A program made the position numbers and the translations under genes. A stretch of DNA of 64,000 nucleotides from an uncultured Prevotellaceae bacterium (lineage in GTDB: Bacteria > Bacteroidota > Bacteroidia > Bacteroidales > Bacteroidaceae): contig CADCEQ010000022.1 in NCBI GenBank assembly GCA_902800435.1, positions 1-64,000 of the forward strand. Reading direction: 5' to 3'. Positions 34,467 through 40,383 of this stretch are shown here, piece after piece (positions within the stretch are counted from its first letter, which is position 1; the number at the start of each line of letters is the position of its first letter). The notes beneath the pieces are model-generated. The model had not been told where the DNA came from. It saw only the letters and a list, made by a program, of their open reading frames with translations, and ran no database searches.

Positions 34467-35636
34467 TCACTTTTTCATTGCGTTAACGATGTCGCCGGCA
34501 GTCATGGACTTGGCCTGCTCCTGAATCTTCTGCTGGTAGCGCTCAGGCGTGATGGGCACGATCTCCATCTGGTCAGAGAGCTTCGTGATGCCGTTGGTCA
34601 CGTACTTGTCGCCCACCTTCAGGCCGTCGGTCACGACGTAGTTCTTGCCGTCGTTCTGCGGAGCCACCTTAATCTCGGTATACACCACCTTGTTGTCCTT
34701 GCCCAGCGTGTAGACGAACTTCTTGTTCTGCACCTCCATCACGCAGGCCTGCGGAATGACGATGGCCGACGAGTTGTGGTGGGGAATGACGATGGAGCCT
34801 GAGCCGCCGCTCTTCAGCAGGCGCTCGGGGTTGGGGAACACGGCAATCATCTGCACCGTACCCGTGGCAGCGTCGATGACGCCGCTCATCTTCGTCACCT
34901 TACCCTCGTGGCCGTACATGGTGCCGTCGGCCAGCTGCAGCTGCACCGAGGGCAGGGCCGACAGGCCGTCGCCGCTCTTCGACATGTCGAGGGCGTCCTT
35001 CTCGGTCATCGAGAAATAGACCTCCATCGACGAGATGTTCGACACCGTGGTCAGCACCGAGGCAGCACTCACCAGCGCGCCCACCTTCAGCGGCAGCGTG
35101 CCCACCACACCGGCGGCGGGGCTCTTCACGTAGCAGAAGCTCAGCGTCTCCTTGGCAGAGGCCAGACCGGCCTGAGCCTGGGCCAGCTGGGCCTTCGCAC
35201 TCTCGTAGGCATTGGTAGCCGACTGCAGTTCGAAGTCGCCGATAACCTTGTTCTCATACAGTTTCTGCGAGTTCTCGTACGAGAGCTTCGACGTGTTGCA
35301 GGCGGCCTGCGCCGTGTTGACGGCAGCCTGCATCTGGCGCACCTGCGCCTGATACGTGGCGTTGTCGATGACGAAGAGCACCTGTCCCGCACCCACGTTC
35401 TGGCCTTCCTTCACATTGATGCGAGTAATGAATCCTGAAACTTTCGGCGAGATCTGCACGTCCTGCACACCCTTGATGGAGGCGGGATAGGTAGCCTGCG
35501 ACGAGGCGCTGCTGGTACCTACCTCCAGTACGGGGTACTCGTTGTCACCGAATTCCGGGCGTCCGCCACCGCCGCCTCCACACGAGGCAAGCAGCAGCGC
35601 AGAGGCCGCAATCATTAAAAACTTGTTCCTTTTCAT
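34467..35636 (-). CDS. RND efflux periplasmic adaptor (AcrA type)
   Basis: A 389-aa membrane-fusion lipoprotein (MKRNKFLMIAASALLLASCG, Cys19) linking the RND pump to the outer-membrane factor. It has the lipoyl half-motifs VQISPKVSGFITRINVKEG and VKSPAAGVVGTLPLKVGALV, a coiled-coil hairpin between them (about 100-160), and a beta-barrel region. It is the first gene of the efflux operon. Its promoter, a palindrome and an A-rich repeat leader lie upstream. Confidence 0.95.
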   Translation of the reverse strand: MKRNKFLMIAASALLLASCGGGGGGRPEFGDNEYPVLEVGTSSASSQATYPASIKGVQDVQISPKVSGFITRINVKEGQNVGAGQVLFVIDNATYQAQVRQMQAAVNTAQAACNTSKLSYENSQKLYENKVIGDFELQSATNAYESAKAQLAQAQAGLASAKETLSFCYVKSPAAGVVGTLPLKVGALVSAASVLTTVSNISSMEVYFSMTEKDALDMSKSGDGLSALPSVQLQLADGTMYGHEGKVTKMSGVIDAATGTVQMIAVFPNPERLLKSGGSGSIVIPHHNSSAIVIPQACVMEVQNKKFVYTLGKDNKVVYTEIKVAPQNDGKNYVVTDGLKVGDKYVTNGITKLSDQMEIVPITPERYQQKIQEQAKSMTAGDIVNAMKK

Positions 35637-35652
35637 AATGTCGTTTCTTTAA

Positions 35653-35735
35653 ACTATTTAATTTTTTACTCTTTTACTTTTTTACCTTTTGACTTTTTTA
35701 CTCTTTTACCTTTTTACCCTTTTACTTTTACTTAC
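35653..35735 (-). repeat. Degenerate GTAAAAnnGTAAAA leader repeat
   Basis: On the minus strand (mRNA sense) the leader of the adaptor gene reads as five to six degenerate units such as GGTAAAAAAGTAAAAG and GGGTAAAAAGGTAAAAG. It is of the same type and polarity as the array ahead of the SPFH gene at 1454-1563. Confidence 0.8.
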
Positions 35736-35741
35736 AGACTG

Positions 35742-35749
35742 CAAAGGTA
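35742..35749 (-). promoter_or_regulatory. Efflux operon promoter -7 box
   Basis: The minus strand reads TACCTTTG, giving a leader of about 100 nt before the adaptor ATG. No -33 TTTG is evident. Confidence 0.6.
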
Positions 35750-35762
35750 CAAAAAAGATGTA

Positions 35763-35774
35763 TTACGCGCGTAA
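35763..35774. promoter_or_regulatory. Palindrome TTACGCGCGTAA, possible operator
   Basis: A perfect 12-bp palindrome lies 13 bp upstream of the efflux -7 box, in the zone of the missing -33 element. That position would let a dimeric repressor or activator control the pump. No regulator gene is adjacent. Confidence 0.4.
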
Positions 35775-35905
35775 CTCTTTATAACTTTTTTGCACTTTAT
35801 GACGATTTTTCGGGGAAACGCCTGTTATCGCCATACCTTGACTGAACACGAAAACACGAATTCTTTTGGCACGGAATAACACGGCCTTTTATCAAAGGAC
35901 GCGGC

Positions 35906-35973
35906 AATTCCCCTCCGAGGGGAATTTCGTGCGGGGGATTCCTCCCCTGAGTCAGGGGAGGTTAGGAGGGGTC
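35906..35973. repeat. Intergenic GC-rich palindromic repeat
   Basis: AATTCCCC/GGGGAATT (35906-35926) is followed by a perfect 21-bp palindrome with arms CCTCCCCTGA/TCAGGGGAGG (35941-35961), then TTAGGAGGGGTCTGAAC. The CTCCCC..GGGGAG core and GGGGTCT end match the repeat inserted in mnmA. Confidence 0.75.
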
Positions 35974-36014
35974 TGAACAAGGTCAAGAAACATTCTTCTA
36001 AGGCAAGGACTTCT

Positions 36015-36376
36015 GAACCTTAAATCGACAACTATCAGACACGAAATCGCTTGTCAAAAGAAAAGATTTGTGTGCAATGCGTGAAGATTTAAGGTCCCAA
36101 GGAGTTCTGAACCATAAATTCCACACAAAATCAGACACGGAATCGCTTGTCAAAAAAGATTTGTCTGCAATGCGTGAAGATTTACGGTCCCAGGACTCCT
36201 GAACCATAAATCCACACATAATCAGACACGAAATCGCTTGGCAAGAAAAAGATTTGTGTGCGATGCGTGAAGATTTAAGGTCTCAGGACTTCTGAACCAT
36301 AAATCCACACAAAATCAGACACGAAATCGCTTGTCAAAGTAAAGATTTGTGTGCAATGCGTGAAGATTTAAGGTCC
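36015..36376 (+). repeat. Four tandem ~83-bp MITE-like repeats
   Basis: Copies at 36015-36097, 36109-36190, 36201-36283 and 36294-36376 have a start-to-start period of 92-94 bp. Each begins GAACC(A/T)TAAAT, continues ATCAGACACGAAATCGCTTG and GATTTGTGTGCAATGCGTGA, and ends GATTTAAGGTCC. Each is an imperfect inverted repeat, and 10-11 bp of the type CAGGACTTCT separates copies. Ends and internal motifs match the two ends of the GxxExxY unit at 11458-11963. Confidence 0.9.
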
Positions 36377-36599
36377 CTCCTGACTCACAGATTCTTCACT
36401 CTTCACTTTTCACAAAGGGACTTTTTTGTGTACGTGGCGATGTACAGGCACTCGGTTTTCGTGAGAGAGTAGCAGGGGCGAAGCTCGCCTTTCTGGTCGC
36501 GGTATTCAACCAAGGAAAATTTTCCTCCGTTGACTCTCGCCCATGCAGGCTCCATCTTTCAGATGGTTTCACTATTTCCGTTGCCAAACACTGAGTATT

Positions 36600-36775
36600 G
36601 AACCATAAATCCACGCAAAATCAGACACGAAATCGCTTGTCAAAGAAAAGATTTGTGTGCGATGTGTGAAGATTTAGGGTCCCAGGACTTCTGAACCTTA
36701 AATCCACGCAAAATCAGACACGAAATCGCTTGTCAAAGAAAAGATTTGTGTGCAATGCGTGAAGATTTAAGGTCC
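36600..36775 (+). repeat. Two tandem ~83-bp MITE-like repeats
   Basis: Copies at 36600-36682 and 36693-36775 have the same family and orientation as the four copies at 36015-36376, from which a 223-bp unrelated spacer separates them. The second copy has the left end GAACCTTAAATC, identical over its first 11 bases to the GxxExxY unit. Confidence 0.9.
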
Positions 36776-36903
36776 CAAGTCTTCTGACAGCAAAAACCCC
36801 CGCGGGCTTCGCAGCCGGCAGGGGAAAAATAAAAAACTTAAAAATCCATGAACATTTGTCGTTATCAATCGCCATTGATAACGGTTAGTATGTGGGATGT
36901 CCG

Positions 36904-38586
36904 TCACTCCGTCAGCAACTTGATCAGCTGCGTCAGGTCCTGAATGTCGACCACGCCGTCGTCGACCACGTCGGCCGATTCCTCGTCGAACCACGAGTCG
37001 GGCGCCAGCCGGCCGAGAATATAGTCGCTGATGGTCTCCACGTCGGCTGCCGTCACCTCGCCGTCACCGTTCGCGTCGGCGGGAACTGATTCGCCGAGGT
37101 AGTCCACCCACTTCTCTGTTGCCTCGTCGTACTTGTTGACTTTCCAGCCTTTGCCTGTAGCGACCGCCACCTGCTGCGGAGTCATCAGGTTACCATCTGG
37201 TTCTTGGTAAACACGCATTTCAGCATCCGTTATATCGCCTGGCAGGCTTTCGACCAGCGCAGTCATTTCCGCCCCTCGAATCTGGTTTTGGTGGCAATCC
37301 AGCAGTTTGAGTGCTATGTTTTTTGACACGTCTAGGGTGGTCAGTTTATTATCTTCACAATAAAGATACTCCAAAGCCGAACAGTCAGACACACTAAACG
37401 TGGTGAGTTGGTTATTGGAGCAAAAAAGATATCTCAATGCTGTACAACCCGACACATCAAGCGATGTCAGCTGATTATTTATACAAGTTAAATCTCTCAA
37501 TGCCGTGCAACCAGATAGGTCAATTTCTTTTATCGATAAAGAAGGGCAGTTTAAATGAATCAATGCCGTGCAACCAGAAGCCTTTAGTGTGATTAACTGT
37601 TTATCGTCAACCATCAGATTTTCTAACAACGTGCCTGATACGTCTATTGAGGTGAATTTGCAGCCTAGGCAATCTAGACGTTCCAGTTTAGAGTTTTTCG
37701 AGAGATTTAGTTCTGTCAATGAAGCACCTTCACAATTTAGATATGTTAATTCCGTGTTATTCGATAAATCCAGTGTTTCCAGCTGTTTGATGCCGCAAAA
37801 CAAGATTGACAATTTCGTATTGTTAGAAACATCAAGTTCTGTCATAGGATTAACATTGCACTCCAAATCTGTAAGTTCAATATTGTAAGAAACGTCCAAT
37901 TCTTTTATTTGATTTCCATAACACCAAAGTGTTGTCAGTGCAGTGTTCTTCGACACGTCAAGCTCGGTCAGCTGGTTGTTGTAGCAATTCAGTTTTTCCA
38001 GCTTCGTAAAGTACTCAACGCCCTTGAGGCTGGCAATTCCCTTCTCGCTTACAGCAATCTCCTTGACGGCATTAGCCTCCGCCTCCGTGAGGCGGCCTTT
38101 ATTGTTGATGTTCTTGTCGAAATTCTCACTAACGTACGTGCGGAAGGTTTCGTCGGTGAAGTTTGTCTTGTTTATAGTTACTGAGATGTTCAGAGCTATA
38201 TAAGCATAGGTACCCGTTATACCGGCTTCCGCCAGCAGCCGCATATCTGTCTTACTAAGCGATATCGGCTTGATGTTATACTCCCATGTCACGTCAGTTG
38301 GTACGACCACCGTGCCAAGGTTGAGTTTGCCATTACCAATAGAGAACAACGTCTTTTCGTCTTGAAAGAACATGTCGGTATTATCAAGCAAATTTGCCTT
38401 TACTGTGAGCTCCGCTTTTTTGGCGATGAACTTCGCAACGATAATCTGTTCTTTTGTAAGTTTCTCGCCAGAATACATTTCCAGCGTCAAGGTTGGTTTC
38501 GTGTCGATTGGATCAATCTTTTGCGCCTTAGCCCCGGTAACGACGGCGAGGAGCGCGATGAGTAAAATGAATAATCGCTTTTCCAT
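36904..38586 (-). CDS. Secreted leucine-rich-repeat protein with dockerin
   Basis: A 560-aa protein. The chosen ATG at 38586 gives the signal peptide MEKRLFILLIALLAVVTGAKAQ; 12 codons upstream are open but overlap the leader. After an N-terminal region of about 100 aa and an EF-hand-like/LRR-cap region come about 12 LRRs of the CTALRYLFCSNNQLTSLDVSG type. The C-terminus (GDGEVTAADVETISDYILG ... VDDGVVDIQDLTQLIKLLTE) is a dockerin-like pair of calcium loops. Binding partner unknown. The LRR part is more AT-rich than neighbouring genes, and repeat islands flank the gene on both sides, suggesting acquisition or rapid evolution. Confidence 0.85.
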   Translation of the reverse strand: MEKRLFILLIALLAVVTGAKAQKIDPIDTKPTLTLEMYSGEKLTKEQIIVAKFIAKKAELTVKANLLDNTDMFFQDEKTLFSIGNGKLNLGTVVVPTDVTWEYNIKPISLSKTDMRLLAEAGITGTYAYIALNISVTINKTNFTDETFRTYVSENFDKNINNKGRLTEAEANAVKEIAVSEKGIASLKGVEYFTKLEKLNCYNNQLTELDVSKNTALTTLWCYGNQIKELDVSYNIELTDLECNVNPMTELDVSNNTKLSILFCGIKQLETLDLSNNTELTYLNCEGASLTELNLSKNSKLERLDCLGCKFTSIDVSGTLLENLMVDDKQLITLKASGCTALIHLNCPSLSIKEIDLSGCTALRDLTCINNQLTSLDVSGCTALRYLFCSNNQLTTFSVSDCSALEYLYCEDNKLTTLDVSKNIALKLLDCHQNQIRGAEMTALVESLPGDITDAEMRVYQEPDGNLMTPQQVAVATGKGWKVNKYDEATEKWVDYLGESVPADANGDGEVTAADVETISDYILGRLAPDSWFDEESADVVDDGVVDIQDLTQLIKLLTE

Positions 38587-38619
38587 AATTGTTCTAAGTT
38601 TTTTGTTTATTAATTTTTG

Positions 38620-38627
38620 CAAAGATA
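38620..38627 (-). promoter_or_regulatory. LRR gene promoter -7 box
   Basis: The minus strand reads TATCTTTG, a full -7 match, 33 nt upstream of ATG 38586. No -33 TTTG is seen. Confidence 0.65.
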
Positions 38628-38729
38628 CGAAAAATCCGCGAAAGATGGTTCTCTGGCGGCGTTAAAAAGTTCTAAAACGCGGAACATTGGCTACGATTTT
38701 CGCTGAGCGGCGCAGTAAACAGGACTTCT

Positions 38730-38811
38730 GAACCATAAATCAGCAGCAATCTGGCACGAAATCGCTTGGCAAGAAAAAGATTTGTGTGCGATGCGTGAGG
38801 ATTTAGGGTCC
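38730..38811 (+). repeat. ~83-bp MITE-like repeat, single copy
   Basis: Seventh member of the GAACC...GGTCC family, in the same orientation, preceded by the usual GGACTTCT and followed by CAG. Some internal changes (CTGGCACG, GTGAGGATTTAGGGTCC). Confidence 0.85.
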
Positions 38812-38813
38812 CA

Positions 38814-38902
38814 GCGCAAATTTGCGCCCGCATCCAGTGCAGCCAGCCCTGCTCATGCGCTTGTTCAGACCTCCCCTCGCCCCTCCTGAATCGGGAGGGG
38901 AA
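38814..38902 (+). repeat. Composite palindromic repeat, copy A
   Basis: It begins GCGCAAATTTGCGC, continues CCAGTGCAGCCAGCCC, then CAGACCTCCCCTCGCCCCTC and a GGGAGGGG end. A second copy with the same order of parts lies at 39135-39291. Confidence 0.75.
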
Positions 38903-39134
38903 AATGGAGCATGTGGGTGAGGCACGGTAACCAATGAAAAATTGCATCCGTTAAGCAGTACTCTGGGTACGCAACCAATCCAAATCTGGTTCGGTTGAAC
39001 TTTGCTCTTTGGGAGGATTGCCCGTCGACTGTCAACGGGCTGAAATTAAAGCCCGTTAACCACGGCAAGATAAACTGAATGTCAATCAAAAGTTGGAACC
39101 ACGTACATTCTCCTGCCGAGTCGTTTTTACGAGG

Positions 39135-39291
39135 GCGCAAATTTGCGCTCTCGTCCAGTGCAGCCAGCCCCTCTGCTCATTCCCTGGTTCAGACCACCCC
39201 TAGCCCCATTCTTTGCAAGCAAAGCGTCCCCGTGGGCCGAACGCCCGAGCAAGCTCGCCTACCCGTAGCCTTTCCTGACTCGGGAGGGGAA
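39135..39291 (+). repeat. Composite palindromic repeat, copy B, with nested insert
   Basis: The order is GCGCAAATTTGCGC, CCAGTGCAGCCAGCCC, CAGACCACCCCTAGCCCC and CCTGACTCGGGAGGGG. About 65 bp (39208-39272) interrupts the palindrome between TAGCCCC and TCCTGACT, which are adjacent in the copy at 39794-39828. The insert itself has palindromes CTTTGCAAGCAAAG and CGAGCAAGCTCG. Confidence 0.7.
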
Positions 39292-39323
39292 ATTGTCTGC
39301 GATGTGGGTTGAGGCAGGTCACC

Positions 39324-39500
39324 TTATTACACAGGGGACAAAAAGGGGACAACGGGACAGGGACATTAAGGGTGCGTTGTTATGGAGGAAAACAAAGTGA
39401 GTTTTATATATCTATTATATTATATTATAATATAATATAATAGATAAGATTTCCACTTCTCTTAATGTCCCTGTCCCGTTGTCCCGTTTCCCCGTGTAAG
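39324..39500. repeat. Nested inverted repeat with AT palindrome apex
   Basis: Perfect 25-bp arms (39346-39370 and 39461-39485, core GGGACAACGGGACAGGGAC) extend imperfectly outward (CAGGGGACA on the left, CCCCGTG on the right). They enclose a perfect 38-bp AT palindrome at 39409-39446. No coding potential. Confidence 0.85.
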
Positions 39501-39675
39501 GAGCAAGCAAACATCAGCATTGCTGCCTATGGGGAGAAACACATGTCGGCAGTCAACGAGCTCAAATTTGAGCCCGGCCACCACAGCAGGAGGGTAATTG
39601 TTGGCTGGACGACCTTGAGGGACGACAGGGAAAATTTCCCCTCTTGTAATTTCGCCCACGCAGGCTTGGACTTCT

Positions 39676-39757
39676 GAACCATAAATCGACAGCAATCAGA
39701 CACGAAATCTCTTGTCAAGAAAAAGATTTGTGTGTGATGTGTGAGGATTTAAGGTCC
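39676..39757 (+). repeat. ~83-bp MITE-like repeat, single copy
   Basis: Eighth member of the family, preceded by GGACTTCT and followed by CAAGTC. It ends GATTTAAGGTCC, and the orientation is the same as the other seven. Confidence 0.85.
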
Positions 39758-39793
39758 CAAGTCTTTCACAACATAAAAGGTTATTACCTTGTT

Positions 39794-39828
39794 CAGACCT
39801 CCCCTAGCCCCTCCTGACTCAGGAGGGG
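39794..39828 (+). repeat. Palindromic repeat, uninterrupted copy
   Basis: CAGACCTCCCCTAGCCCCTC followed by CTGACTCAGGAGGGG. It serves as the intact reference for the interrupted copy at 39135-39291. Confidence 0.75.
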
Positions 39829-39846
39829 AAATGATGTGGGGGTAGG

Positions 39847-40177
39847 AAACTTACATTTTCATTTTCGTGCAAAAATCGCCGCTTTCCCCTGTATTTATCG
39901 GGGATAGCGGCGATTCTTACAACTTACAATTTACATTTTTGGTTTCGTATTCGCTCCACTTCCAGGAGATGTGGAGTAAGGAGATGAGGGGTAAGGAAGT
40001 AGTAACAGAAAAGTAAAGTATATATATTATTATAATAATATATATACTTTAAAATCTTTTCCTTCTGACTTGGAAGAACAAAAATGTAAATTGTAAATTT
40101 GTAAGTTTCTCCGTGACGCGCCGCCTCGTTGCCCTATAAATACAGGGCTTTCCGGCGATTCACCAAAATGTAAGTTT
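39847..40177. repeat. 331-bp nested inverted repeat with AT palindrome apex
   Basis: From outside in: AAACTTACATTTT arms (39847-39859/40165-40177, perfect); AATCGCCG...CCCTGTATTTAT arms (39874-39898/40136-40160); ~29-bp arms with core TTACAATTTACATTTTTG (39916-39944/40077-40105); and a perfect 38-bp AT palindrome (40014-40051). Between the innermost arms and the palindrome, on the left, lies GTGGAGTAAGGAGATGAGG, similar to the flank of the four-helix-bundle unit. The left middle arm is also a self-contained hairpin (ATCGCCGCT/AGCGGCGAT). Confidence 0.85.
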
Positions 40178-40204
40178 GTGATGTTCCAGTGCCCTCCCCG
40201 CGCG

Positions 40205-40270
40205 CCACCTCGCTGTCGTGAGGCGCCGCCTCGCTGTCGTGAGGGGCCACCTCGCTGTCGTCAGGCGGCG
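40205..40270 (+). repeat. Three 21-bp GC-rich tandem units
   Basis: Three units of the form CC(A/G)CCTCGCTGTCGTGAGG with a 21-bp period, each a partial palindrome. Related to the short palindromes downstream of the GH20 gene at 14.9 kb. Confidence 0.75.
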
Positions 40271-40331
40271 GCTGATGCTTGCAATGAACTCCTCAACTTG
40301 TTGAGAAAACAAGCAAAAAGTTGCGCCAAAA

Positions 40332-40363
40332 TTTGGAAATATGGGAAAAAATGTTTATCTTTG
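40332..40363 (+). promoter_or_regulatory. GH51 gene promoter with strong ribosome site
   Basis: TTTG (40332-40335), 20 bp and TATCTTTG (40356-40363) form a complete promoter. The short leader contains AAAGGAGGTAAAG just before ATG 40384, an unusually good Shine-Dalgarno sequence for Bacteroidetes. Confidence 0.85.
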
Positions 40364-40383
40364 CATAAAAAAAGGAGGTAAAG

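Larger units (their letters stand above)
35637..36903. other. Gene-free repeat island I
   Basis: I see no credible gene in this 1.27-kb stretch. It contains, in order: the efflux 5' leader with an A-rich repeat array; the efflux promoter and a palindrome; GC-rich palindromes (35906-35973); four ~83-bp repeats in tandem; a 223-bp spacer with TTCACTCTTCACTTTTCAC and a gaaaattttcc/cgcccatgcaggc motif that recurs near 39.63-39.67 kb; two more ~83-bp repeats; and about 125 bp of trailer downstream of the LRR gene. Confidence 0.8.
38587..40383. other. Gene-free repeat island II
   Basis: No convincing gene is seen in this 1.8-kb stretch. It holds the LRR gene promoter, two single ~83-bp repeats, two related composite palindromic repeats (38814-38902 and 39135-39291), a third copy (39794-39828), two large nested inverted repeats (39324-39500 and 39847-40177), a GC-rich 21-bp tandem repeat (40205-40270) and the GH51 promoter. 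Short frames inside are repeat translations. Confidence 0.8.

Noticed and set aside
35998..36219. Minus-strand open frame of 73 codons
   Set aside because: It is a translation of two adjacent ~83-bp repeats and shows the same peptide twice; no start signal or protein-like features.
36396..36614. Minus-strand open frame in the spacer between repeats
   Set aside because: It runs through low-complexity and repeat sequence and has no promoter or family resemblance.
36015..36775. CRISPR-like array
   Set aside because: Repeats are about 83 bp, imperfectly palindromic and diverged, with a nearly constant 10-11-bp joint instead of unique spacers, and no cas genes are present.
40178..40381. Plus-strand 67-codon frame before the GH51 gene
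   Set aside because: It consists of the 21-bp tandem repeat (PPRCRE iterations) and overlaps the GH51 promoter.
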